30,990 nt of DNA from contig JAITRV010000092.1 in the NCBI GenBank assembly GCA_031288215.1, positions 1-30,990 of the forward strand, given 5' to 3'. Made by a program: the position numbers and the translations under genes. The number at the start of each line of letters is the position of its first letter. The stretch's first letter is position 1. Below, piece by piece: positions 14,666-21,704 of the stretch. This DNA comes from Spirochaetaceae bacterium (GTDB taxonomy: Bacteria > Spirochaetota > Spirochaetia > Treponematales > Breznakiellaceae). Under the pieces are notes generated by a model, which was given only the letters and a program-made list of their open reading frames with translations, ran no database searches and was not told the origin of the DNA.

Positions 14666-15205
14666 ATGTCGCGTGTCGGAAAAATACCGGTCAAGATTCC
14701 TCAGGGGGTAAAGGTTACCTTCCAGGATGAGATCATTACCGTGGAGGGGCCCAAGGGAAAACTGACCCAAAAGTACCATCCGGTCATTACCTTCCAAAGC
14801 GAAGGTGATACCATCGTCGTCTCCCGGCTTAATGAAGAAAAGCAAACCCGGGCTTACCACGGACTCTACCGGAACCTGCTGAACAACATGGTTGTCGGGG
14901 TTTCCTCGGGTTTCTCCAAAGCCCTGATCATCACCGGCGTCGGCTACCGGGCGGAGGTGCAGGGGAAACTCCTCTCCATGAACTTGGGGTACTCCAACGA
15001 AGTATATGTCGGAATCCCCGATGATATTACGGTGGTTTCCGAACCCAACGGCAAGGTCGTGATAAGCGGTATCGATAAACAGCGGGTGGGGGAATTCGCC
15101 TCCCAAATTCGGAAGCTCCGGCTCCCTGAGCCCTATAAGGGGAAGGGAATCCGGTATGAAGACGAGCAGATCAGAAGGAAAGTCGGAAAATCCGGCGTTA
15201 AATAG
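14666..15205 (+). CDS. rplF: 50S ribosomal protein L6
   Basis: L6 lies near the sarcin-ricin loop and the elongation factor site. The 179 residues contain two related domains beginning MSRVGKIPVKIPQGV, and the C-terminal signature LPEPYKGKGIRYEDE (about 153-167) is intact. It starts nine bases after rpsH and is followed by rplR after nine bases. Confidence 0.98.
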   Translation: MSRVGKIPVKIPQGVKVTFQDEIITVEGPKGKLTQKYHPVITFQSEGDTIVVSRLNEEKQTRAYHGLYRNLLNNMVVGVSSGFSKALIITGVGYRAEVQGKLLSMNLGYSNEVYVGIPDDITVVSEPNGKVVISGIDKQRVGEFASQIRKLRLPEPYKGKGIRYEDEQIRRKVGKSGVK

Positions 15206-15214
15206 GATTTAACT

Positions 15215-15577
15215 ATGCTGCGAAAAATGCTTGAGAAAGACAGAAAGCGGATAAAACGAAAAAACCATATCCGCAAGAGGGTTTCCGGCACGGCGGAACG
15301 GCCCCGGATGAGCGTCGTCCGGAGTAACCGCGCACTGTCCATACAGATCATCGACGATACCAAGGGGCATACCCTGGCTTCCGCTTCAACCCTGGAAAAG
15401 GAATTGAACTCCATAAAGCGGAATCTGGAGGGGGCCGGACAGTTGGGAGAGGTGCTTGGAAAGCGGCTCCTGGAGAAGAATATCACCTCGGTGGTTTTCG
15501 ACAGGAATGGTTATTTGTATCATGGCCTGGTAAAAGCGATGGCCGACGGAGCCCGGAAAGCCGGGATCCGCTTCTAG
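15215..15577 (+). CDS. rplR: 50S ribosomal protein L18
   Basis: L18 binds 5S rRNA together with L5 and L25. It has 120 residues, with a basic N-terminus and the core RPRMSVVRSNRALSIQIIDD. The C-terminal VVFDRNGYLYHGLVKAMADG is the family signature. The ribosome site is weak (AGGATT). It starts nine bases after rplF. Confidence 0.97.
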   Translation: MLRKMLEKDRKRIKRKNHIRKRVSGTAERPRMSVVRSNRALSIQIIDDTKGHTLASASTLEKELNSIKRNLEGAGQLGEVLGKRLLEKNITSVVFDRNGYLYHGLVKAMADGARKAGIRF

Positions 15578-15585
15578 GGGGCGGG

Positions 15586-16125
15586 ATGGAACATTCACGG
15601 GAAAGATCTCGGGACCGGGATCGGGATAAAAATTCCCCGGAAAAAGAGAAGGAATTTGTCGAAAAGCTGGTAAAACTCAACCGGACCGCCAAGGTGGTCA
15701 AGGGGGGGCGCCGCTTTTCCTTCTCCGCGCTGACGGTGGTGGGGGATAGAAAGGGTCATGTGGGCTACGGCTTCGGCAAGGCCAACGATGTCTCCGAGGC
15801 AATCCGCAAGAGCATCGAAAAGGCCAAACGCAGCCTGATACGGCTGCCGGTTAAGAACGGGACCATTCCCCATGAGATCACCGGGATCTTCAAGTCCTCG
15901 GAGGTCCTCTTGAAACCCGCCTGCTCCGGCACGGGAATCATCGCGGGGGGTCCCATCCGGGCGATTATGGAAGCCGGGGGGGTCACGGACGTTCTTAGTA
16001 AATCCATCGGCGCGAAAAACCAGTACAATGTGGTAAAGGCCACCTTTGACTGCATCAGCCGGATGATGGATGCCAAGATCATCGCGAAAAACCGGGGTAA
16101 ATCCCTGAAGGAACTGTGGGGGTAA
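15586..16125 (+). CDS. rpsE: 30S ribosomal protein S5
   Basis: S5 helps translational fidelity and mRNA unwinding at the entry channel. The 179 residues contain the S5 double-stranded-RNA-binding core (FVEKLVKLNRTAKVVKGGRR, about 25-44, and GHVGYGFGKANDVSEAI) and the C-terminal domain. The first 24 residues form an extension of alternating Arg, Asp, Ser and Glu/Lys not typical of the family; its role is unknown. The ribosome site is GGGGGCGGG just before the ATG. Confidence 0.97.
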   Translation: MEHSRERSRDRDRDKNSPEKEKEFVEKLVKLNRTAKVVKGGRRFSFSALTVVGDRKGHVGYGFGKANDVSEAIRKSIEKAKRSLIRLPVKNGTIPHEITGIFKSSEVLLKPACSGTGIIAGGPIRAIMEAGGVTDVLSKSIGAKNQYNVVKATFDCISRMMDAKIIAKNRGKSLKELWG

Positions 16126-16128
16126 GGA

Positions 16129-16314
16129 ATGGCGCAGAAAATCAGAATCCGCCTTGTCCGGAGTACCATCGGGGTATTGCCCAAACACCGGGCCACCGTC
16201 CGGTCCCTGGGCTTGCGGAAAATCGGTTCCGTGAGGGAACAGGAGGCAAGCCCCGCCATCCTCGGGATGGTTAAGGCCGTATCCCACCTGGTTGCGGTGG
16301 AGGAGATAAGGTAA
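16129..16314 (+). CDS. rpmD: 50S ribosomal protein L30
   Basis: L30 is a small 50S protein. The 61 residues include KIRIRLVRSTIGVLPKHRAT and end in a VEEIR helix, matching the short bacterial form. The stop TAA shares one base with the rplO start (TAATG at 16312-16316), implying coupled translation. It starts three bases after rpsE. Confidence 0.96.
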   Translation: MAQKIRIRLVRSTIGVLPKHRATVRSLGLRKIGSVREQEASPAILGMVKAVSHLVAVEEIR

Positions 16315-16796
16315 TGCACGATTTTAATTTGCATGCCCCCGAGGGCGCCAATAAACGGAAACGGATCATCGGCCGGGGCCAGGGTTCCGGCCGGGGTACC
16401 ACCGCCGGTAAGGGCAATAAGGGCCAGAAGGCCCGGTCGGGGGGGAAAACCTACATCGGCTTCGAGGGGGGGCAGATGCCCCTGTACCGGCGCCTGGCCC
16501 AGCGGGGGTTCTCCAATTACCCCTTTAAGAAGGTCTTTCAGGTGGTGAACCTGGGGCAAATCGAGAAGCGGTACGCCGACGGGGAGACCGTCGATCCGAC
16601 GACCCTGGCGGAGAAGGGGCTGGTTAAGGGCGCCCTGCCGGTTAAGATCCTCGCCGACGGGGAATTCACCAGGAAGCTCTCCTTTAAGGTGGAGGCCCTC
16701 TCGGCATCCGCCCGGGAGAAGATTGAAAAAGCAGGCGGATCCATCAGCGGCGGAAGCCCTTCCCCCGAGGGGAAGGACGACGCGGCTCGTGGGTAA
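16314..16796 (+). CDS. rplO: 50S ribosomal protein L15
   Basis: L15 is a late-assembly 50S protein with a long Gly/Arg-rich N-terminal extension that penetrates the 23S rRNA. It has 160 residues. The N-terminal part (KRIIGRGQGSGRGTTAGKGN) and the GFEGGQMPLYRRLAQRGF segment are typical. The C-terminus (about 142-160) is a Gly/Ser/Pro/Glu/Lys tail beyond the usual end. It overlaps rpmD by one base. Confidence 0.97.
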   Translation: MHDFNLHAPEGANKRKRIIGRGQGSGRGTTAGKGNKGQKARSGGKTYIGFEGGQMPLYRRLAQRGFSNYPFKKVFQVVNLGQIEKRYADGETVDPTTLAEKGLVKGALPVKILADGEFTRKLSFKVEALSASAREKIEKAGGSISGGSPSPEGKDDAARG

Positions 16797-16819
16797 TCGG
16801 CTGATAGTAGGAATATACC

Positions 16820-18151
16820 ATGGCCAGTAATCCATTGATCGATAGCTTCAGGGTAAAGGAACTCAGGGAACGGCTTCTCTTTACGGCGTTGATGTTGATA
16901 ATCTTCCGCCTGGGGGCGGTGCTTCCCATTCCGGGGATCAATGTCAGGGAACTCAACACCTATTTCCTTTCCCAACAGAATTCGGGAAACGCCATCGTCG
17001 ATTACCTGGATTTCTTTGCCGGGGGGGCCTTTTCCAATTTTTCGGTCTTCATGTTGGGGATCATGCCCTATATCTCCATGTCGATCATCATGCAACTCCT
17101 CCTCATCGTTTTCCCCAGCCTCAAGAAGATCTCTGAGGAGGAGGGGGGGAAGAAGAAGATCCAGCGTTACCAGCGGATAGGGACCGTGGCGGTCTGCCTC
17201 ATCCAGTCTTTCGCGGTAACCCAGTACGCCCAGAGCATTTCCCGGAGCGTGGAGAACCTCCTCAGCATGGGAATCGTCCCCTTCACCCTTATCGCCATGC
17301 TCACCGTTACCACCGGGACCATGTTCCTCATGTGGATGGGGGAACAGATTACCCGGCGGGGTATCGGAAACGGCATTTCCCTGCTGATCTTTGCGGGGAT
17401 CGTGGCCCGGCTTCCCCAGGCCCTCTGGGAACTGGTCGGCAGGGTCCGGGCCGGGCAGCTCAATCCGGTGTTTGTGATCGTGGTCTTCATCATGTTTGTG
17501 GCGGTGGTCGCCCTGGTGGTCTTTGAACAGCAGGGCCAGCGGAAGATCCCCGTCCATTACGCCAAACGGGTGGTGGGCCGGAAGATGTACAGCGGGGCGA
17601 ATACCTATATTCCCTTCAAGATTAACCCCTCGGGGGTTATTCCGGTCATCTTTGCCTCCTCCATCCTGACCTTTCCCCTCCAGATAGCCTCTACCGTGGG
17701 GGGGAACGTGTCCTGGCTTATGGCGGTTTCCCGGGCCCTGAATCCCCAGGGGCTTTTGTACACGAGCCTCTACGTCCTCCTGATCATCTTCTTTGCCTAT
17801 TTCTATACCCAGGTCAGCCTGAATCCCATAGAAATCGCCAAGAATATCAGGGAAAACGGCGGTTCCATCCCGGGGATCCGGACGGAGCGGATCGAGGAGT
17901 ACCTCACCAGGATATTGAACCGCATCGTGTTGCCCGGTTCCCTCTACCTGGCGATGATTGCGGTGCTTCCGACGATTATCCAGCGCCTCTTCGATTTTCC
18001 CTCGTCGATTTCGTATCTTATGGGGGGGACCTCCCTCCTGATCCTGGTGGGGGTTGATCTGGATACCATGAGCCAGGTGGAGGCTCTTTTGAAGATGCAC
18101 TACCACGAGGGCTTAACCAAACGGGGCCGCCTCCGAAGCCGGAATCTATAG
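16820..18151 (+). CDS. secY: Preprotein translocase subunit SecY
   Basis: SecY is the channel of the SecYEG complex in the cytoplasmic membrane. The 443 residues have about ten transmembrane helices. The plug region and first helices follow the conserved ELRERLLFTALMLIIFRLGA start, and the signature GIGNGISLLIFAGIVARLP lies at about 181-199. The C-terminal cytoplasmic loop PGIRTERIEEYLTRI, which contacts SecA and the ribosome, is intact. It closes the spc cluster; adk and map, which follow secY in many bacteria, are absent, and a hairpin-rich gap follows. Confidence 0.98.
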   Translation: MASNPLIDSFRVKELRERLLFTALMLIIFRLGAVLPIPGINVRELNTYFLSQQNSGNAIVDYLDFFAGGAFSNFSVFMLGIMPYISMSIIMQLLLIVFPSLKKISEEEGGKKKIQRYQRIGTVAVCLIQSFAVTQYAQSISRSVENLLSMGIVPFTLIAMLTVTTGTMFLMWMGEQITRRGIGNGISLLIFAGIVARLPQALWELVGRVRAGQLNPVFVIVVFIMFVAVVALVVFEQQGQRKIPVHYAKRVVGRKMYSGANTYIPFKINPSGVIPVIFASSILTFPLQIASTVGGNVSWLMAVSRALNPQGLLYTSLYVLLIIFFAYFYTQVSLNPIEIAKNIRENGGSIPGIRTERIEEYLTRILNRIVLPGSLYLAMIAVLPTIIQRLFDFPSSISYLMGGTSLLILVGVDLDTMSQVEALLKMHYHEGLTKRGRLRSRNL

Positions 18152-18357
18152 GTTTTGGGGGGAGGATGAGAAAGGCGGGCAAGGACGGGGTCCGGTTCTT
18201 GGAGGATGAGAAGGGGGGGGACCCCCCTTGGCGAATGAAAGAAAATTCGCTTTAATAAGAATTTAGTCCCGGGGTAGAAAAGCGGGATTTTTTGAGAGAG
18301 GGGGGGCAAATTTGTTTTTTTTGCCCCATATTGTTCATAATTAAGGGAGACAAGAGG
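18152..18357 (+). promoter_or_regulatory. Hairpin-rich gap between secY and rpmJ
   Basis: No gene fits here. GGAGGATGAGAA occurs twice (18161-18172 and 18201-18212). Hairpins follow in a row: AAGGGGGG/CCCCCCTT at 18211-18229, GCGAAT/ATTCGC at 18231-18250, a terminator-like one at 18267-18293 and GGGGCAAA/TTTGCCCC at 18303-18327. A possible promoter (TTGTTT 18312-18317, 18-base spacer, CATAAT 18336-18341) would start the alpha cluster about ten bases before rpmJ. It overlaps the last hairpin. Confidence 0.45.
18267..18293 (+). terminator. Probable terminator after secY
   Basis: TCCCG (18267-18271) pairs with CGGGA (18283-18287) around an 11-base loop and is followed directly by six T (18288-18293). 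The short stem makes it a modest terminator, which may let part of the spc transcript read into the alpha cluster. Confidence 0.5.
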
Positions 18358-18471
18358 ATGAAAGTCCGGACAAGTGTTAAACCTATTTGCGATAAATGCA
18401 AGGTGATCAAACGAAACGGGATTATCCGTATTATTTGTAAGAATCCTAAGCATAAACAGAAGCAGGGTTAG
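18358..18471 (+). CDS. rpmJ: 50S ribosomal protein L36 (zinc form)
   Basis: L36 is the smallest 50S protein and a zinc binder. This short frame begins with ATG 18358 and encodes 37 residues starting MKVRTSVKPICDKCKVIKRN. The zinc ligands C11, C14, C27 and H32 are all present, so it is the C+ form. The ribosome site AAGGGAG lies upstream, and the gene ends eight bases before rpsM. It replaces nothing and needs no frameshift; its position before rpsM is the standard one, with infA missing. Confidence 0.97.
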   Translation: MKVRTSVKPICDKCKVIKRNGIIRIICKNPKHKQKQG

Positions 18472-18479
18472 GAGTCGTT

Positions 18480-18845
18480 ATGGCGCGTCTAGCGGGGGTT
18501 GACCTCCCTAATAAGCATGTGAATATCGCCTTGACCTATATCTTCGGAATTGGCCGTTCCAGCGCCGATGAGATCTGCGTGAAGACCAAAATTGATCCCC
18601 AGCGGCTTATCAATGATCTGTCCCAGGAAGAGTTGAACGAACTCCGGCAGATCCTTGAGAACGACTATAAGATTGAAGGCCGGTTACGGACCGAAATCGC
18701 CCTGAACATTAAACGGCTTATGGATATCGGTTGTTATCGGGGATTGCGGCACCGTAAGGGCCTGCCCCTCCGGGGACAGCGGACCAGGACCAATGCCCGT
18801 ACCCGGAAGGGCAAGAAAAAAACCGTGGCCGGCAAAAAGAAGTAA
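18480..18845 (+). CDS. rpsM: 30S ribosomal protein S13
   Basis: S13 in the 30S head contacts P-site tRNA and the 50S through intersubunit bridges. It has 121 residues. The start MARLAGVDLPNKHVNIALTY and the C-terminal signature RGLRHRKGLPLRGQRTRTNA are intact, ending in a Lys-rich tail. TTAGGAG lies upstream. It belongs to the alpha cluster. Confidence 0.98.
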   Translation: MARLAGVDLPNKHVNIALTYIFGIGRSSADEICVKTKIDPQRLINDLSQEELNELRQILENDYKIEGRLRTEIALNIKRLMDIGCYRGLRHRKGLPLRGQRTRTNARTRKGKKKTVAGKKK

Positions 18846-18857
18846 GCGGAGGATAGA

Positions 18858-19241
18858 GTGGCTGCCAATACGAAGAAACGGAAAGAAAAGAAGTCCGTAT
18901 ATGAAGGGAACGTATACATCCAGGCTACGTTCAATAATACGATAGTTACGATTACCGACCTGATGGGGAATGCCGTTTCCTGGGCGAGTTCCGGTGGTCT
19001 TGGGTTTCGGGGTGCGAAAAAATCAACCCCCTTTGCGGCACAGACCGTAACCGAAACCGCCGCCCAAAAGGCCTTACAGGTCGGCCTGCGGGAAGTGCAT
19101 GTGTATGTCAAGGGACCGGGAATAGGGCGGGAATCGGCGATTCGCCAACTGGGAGCCCTGGGAATCAAGGTAAAATCGATCAACGATGTTACCCCGATTC
19201 CCCATAACGGCTGCAGGCCGCGGAAAACCAGGCGTATCTAA
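18858..19241 (+). CDS. rpsK: 30S ribosomal protein S11
   Basis: S11 forms part of the 30S platform near the E site. It starts with GTG at 18858 after GCGGAGG (18846-18852) and has 127 residues. The core VYIQATFNNTIVTITDLMGN and the C-terminal signature VTPIPHNGCRPRKTRRI are typical. It starts 12 bases after rpsM. Confidence 0.98.
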   Translation: MAANTKKRKEKKSVYEGNVYIQATFNNTIVTITDLMGNAVSWASSGGLGFRGAKKSTPFAAQTVTETAAQKALQVGLREVHVYVKGPGIGRESAIRQLGALGIKVKSINDVTPIPHNGCRPRKTRRI

Positions 19242-19256
19242 AAGGGGGAAGAATAT

Positions 19257-19892
19257 ATGGCAAGATATACCGGACCTGTTTGCCGATTGTGCCGGGCGGA
19301 GCAGAAAAAATTGATGCTCAAGGGGGATCGTTGTAAGAGCGATAAGTGCCCCATCAATAAAAAACGGCCCGCTCCGGGAAAGGATCCGAAGGCACGGCCC
19401 GGCAAGCGGTCGGATTATGGGTTTCAGTTGAGGGAAAAGCAGAAACTGAAACGGATATACGGAATGCAGGAAAAGCAATTCAGTCTTTTCTTTGACCGGG
19501 CCCTGCGGATGTCGGGGATCACCGGCGAAAATTTGTTTGTTCTGCTGGAACGCCGGCTTGATAATGTGGTGTATAGGCTGCGTTTCGCCGTAAGCCGGAG
19601 CCAGGCCCGGCAGATCGTCCTGCACGGACATATAGCGGTCAATGGCAAGAGGGTCAATGTTCCCTCCTATTTGGTACGTCCCGAAGATGTTATTGAAATT
19701 AAAGAACCCAGTAAAAATCTGGTGATCATCAAGGAAGCTTTGAAAGAATTCGGTAAATCCGGGGTTATGCCCTGGCTCCACCTCGATCCCGACGGGATGA
19801 AAGGGAAATTTCTTACCGCCCCTCGGCGGAGCGATATAACGGATCTTGCGGATATCAAAGAACAGATGATTGTTGAATTATATTCCAAATAA
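19257..19892 (+). CDS. rpsD: 30S ribosomal protein S4 (zinc-binding form)
   Basis: S4 is a primary 16S rRNA binder that starts 30S assembly and represses the alpha operon in several bacteria. It has 211 residues. The N-terminal cysteines C9, C12, C26 and C31 form a zinc site, so this is the C+ version. The S4 RNA-binding domain lies at about 102-165 (ERRLDNVVYRLRFA, then GHIAVNGKRVNVPSYLVR). It sits between rpsK and rpoA, where it could act as the operon's own repressor; no leader target is recognised. Confidence 0.98.
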   Translation: MARYTGPVCRLCRAEQKKLMLKGDRCKSDKCPINKKRPAPGKDPKARPGKRSDYGFQLREKQKLKRIYGMQEKQFSLFFDRALRMSGITGENLFVLLERRLDNVVYRLRFAVSRSQARQIVLHGHIAVNGKRVNVPSYLVRPEDVIEIKEPSKNLVIIKEALKEFGKSGVMPWLHLDPDGMKGKFLTAPRRSDITDLADIKEQMIVELYSK

Positions 19893-19901
19893 GGAGTCCC
19901 C

Positions 19902-20957
19902 ATGGCCCGGAAGAACCTATTAATAGGATTCAAACGCCCCAAAGGTATCATCTATGAGTATGGTGAACTCAAGCCGAATTACGGGAAGTTCTCCGCCGCT
20001 CCCTTTGAACCGGGGTTTGGTACCACCGTGGGTAATACCTTGCGAAGGGTCCTCCTTTCCTCAATCCAGGGATATGCCATTACCGCCGTGAAGATTACCG
20101 CCTTCGATGCCGATGGAGGAGCCCACAGCATTTCCAGCGAATTTGAGACCATTCCCAATATCGTCGAGGATACCCTGGAGGTGATCAATAACCTCAAACA
20201 AATTCGGGTCAGGCTTCCCGATGATACGGATCAGGAACTGCTCTTGTATGAATGGACCGGCAAGAATGAAATAAAAAGCGATGATTTTGAACGCCCCGGA
20301 CAGGTTGAAGTGCTCAGCAACGGACAGCACGTGATGACCCTGATGGATAATGCCCATGTGCAGCTCGAAATCCAGGTCGATCACGGCCGGGGCTATGTCC
20401 CTTCGGAGGTAAATGAGCGCTATGTGGAAGTCATCGGCACCATCCCCATGGATGCGATCTTCTCCCCGGTCAAGAAGGTCAAATTTACCGTCGAACCAAC
20501 CCGGATCGGCCAGCGTAACGACTATGACAAACTGATCCTGGAAATTTGGACCGACGGAACCGTCAGGCCCGAAGACGCCCTGGCCCAGGCCGCTAAAATC
20601 GCCAAGGACCAGTTCTCCGTTTTTATCAATTTTGAAGAAAACAGCCTCGGCGTCGACGATGATATGGACGGGGAAGACGACCGGATCCGTCAGATCCTCA
20701 ATACCCCGGTGGAAGAACTGGAATTGTCGGTCCGCTCCTCCAACTGTCTTAAAAACGCCAATATTAAGACCATCGGAGAATTGACCCGGAAAACCGAAGA
20801 TGATATCGCCAAAACCCGCAACTTTGGGAAAAAATCCCTTCAGGAAATCAAGGAAAAACTCAAGGAATGGAATTTAAGCCTGGGGATAACCGATCTGAAT
20901 GTTTTTAGAAACGTGGTAAAGGTTACTCCCCAAAAGGAAGAGGAAGATGAAGCATAA
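19902..20957 (+). CDS. rpoA: DNA-directed RNA polymerase subunit alpha
   Basis: The alpha dimer is the platform for RNA polymerase assembly, and its C-terminal domain binds UP elements and activators. It has 351 residues, a little longer than typical. The N-terminal domain contains FEPGFGTTVGNTLRRVLLSS, followed by the conserved assembly segments. After an acidic linker (about 250-264) comes the C-terminal domain (about 268-330; LELSVRSSNCLKNANIKTIG and the helix-hairpin-helix RNFGKKSLQEIKEKL). The C-terminus is an acidic KEEEDEA tail. The end overlaps rplQ by 11 bases. Confidence 0.99.
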   Translation: MARKNLLIGFKRPKGIIYEYGELKPNYGKFSAAPFEPGFGTTVGNTLRRVLLSSIQGYAITAVKITAFDADGGAHSISSEFETIPNIVEDTLEVINNLKQIRVRLPDDTDQELLLYEWTGKNEIKSDDFERPGQVEVLSNGQHVMTLMDNAHVQLEIQVDHGRGYVPSEVNERYVEVIGTIPMDAIFSPVKKVKFTVEPTRIGQRNDYDKLILEIWTDGTVRPEDALAQAAKIAKDQFSVFINFEENSLGVDDDMDGEDDRIRQILNTPVEELELSVRSSNCLKNANIKTIGELTRKTEDDIAKTRNFGKKSLQEIKEKLKEWNLSLGITDLNVFRNVVKVTPQKEEEDEA

Positions 20958-21381
20958 ACGGGGCTTTAACCCCCTTGAACGGGCAGCGGCTCATCGTAAG
21001 GCCCTCCACCGCAATATGGTTACCTCCCTGTTCAGGTATGAACGGATCAGGACCACCAAGGCAAAGGCCCTGGCGGTCCGCCGGAGCGCCGAAAAACTCA
21101 TTACCCGGGCAAAATCCGATTCGGTCCATAACCGGCGTATCGTTTCAAGCCGTCTCTACGATGAGGGCATGGTGGCGAAGCTCTTTACCACCATCGCCCC
21201 CCGGATGAAGGACCGCCCCGGGGGATATACCCGGATCATTAAGCTTGGAGAGCGGCCCGGAGACGCATCGGAAATGGTAATCCTCGAATTGGTGGATTAC
21301 AAACTGGAAGATGACGGGGCCGATAAAAAGTCAAAGAAGGCCAAGGCGTCAAAAGATAAGGCCGCCAAGGGCGATAAGTAA
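20947..21381 (+). CDS. rplQ: 50S ribosomal protein L17 with basic C-terminal tail
   Basis: L17 lies at the bottom of the 50S near the tunnel exit. It has 144 residues. The core begins MKHKRGFNPLERAAAHRKAL and keeps the LFRYERIRTTKAKALAVRRS segment. About residues 121-144 form a Lys/Ala/Asp tail (DKKSKKAKASKDKAAKGDK) beyond the usual end. The start ATG lies inside the end of rpoA, so translation is coupled. Confidence 0.97.
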   Translation: MKHKRGFNPLERAAAHRKALHRNMVTSLFRYERIRTTKAKALAVRRSAEKLITRAKSDSVHNRRIVSSRLYDEGMVAKLFTTIAPRMKDRPGGYTRIIKLGERPGDASEMVILELVDYKLEDDGADKKSKKAKASKDKAAKGDK

Positions 21382-21421
21382 AACCGGTAAACGGCATAAA
21401 CTAACGAAGTGGGGAAGATAC

Positions 21422-21601
21422 ATGGCTAAAGCGCATAGAGGTAAGGGAATTCGAGAACTTTTTGCCCGGGGCCGCGGGGCATGCCCGGTCTGCAAACGGA
21501 CCAACGTAAAGGTCCTCTACGAGCAGGACGCGGGGGGAGAAAAAGTTAAAATCTGTAAGACCTGCAAGGCCGCCATTAAACACGGCAAAAAAAGCGTATA
21601 A
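21422..21601 (+). CDS. Small zinc-ribbon protein of unknown function, after rplQ
   Basis: From the ATG at 21422 this gene encodes 59 residues, strongly basic. It has two CxxC pairs, C21-x2-C24 and C45-x2-C48, separated by 20 residues, the pattern of a zinc ribbon, and a Lys/His tail. A GGGGAAG ribosome site lies upstream. It is 40 bases after rplQ with no terminator between, so it is probably the last gene of the alpha cluster. Size, charge and zinc site resemble small ribosomal proteins such as L33 or L32, but I do not recognise it as any of them. A longer frame from 21311 overlaps rplQ and is less likely. Confidence 0.8.
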   Translation: MAKAHRGKGIRELFARGRGACPVCKRTNVKVLYEQDAGGEKVKICKTCKAAIKHGKKSV

Positions 21602-21604
21602 CCC

Positions 21605-21694
21605 GGGCCTGATACGGGGGGCGGCAACGGGGGCCTCGGGGGGGCGGCAGACGGGAGTCCGCTTCCGGGGCCTGATACGGGTTGCGGCAGCGGG
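21605..21694. repeat. Two 27-bp direct repeats between the convergent genes
   Basis: GGGCCTGATACGGG plus the next 13 bases occur at 21605-21631 and again at 21668-21694, matching at 24 of 27 positions. They fill the 103-base gap where the ribosomal cluster and rel converge. No T-run terminator is seen in either direction here. Confidence 0.6.
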
Positions 21695-21704
21695 ACGCCC
21701 GCCC

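Noticed and set aside
16538..18106. A 522-codon minus-strand frame opposite secY and rplO.
   Set aside because: His/Asp/Gly-rich shadow of genes with clear families; no independent support.
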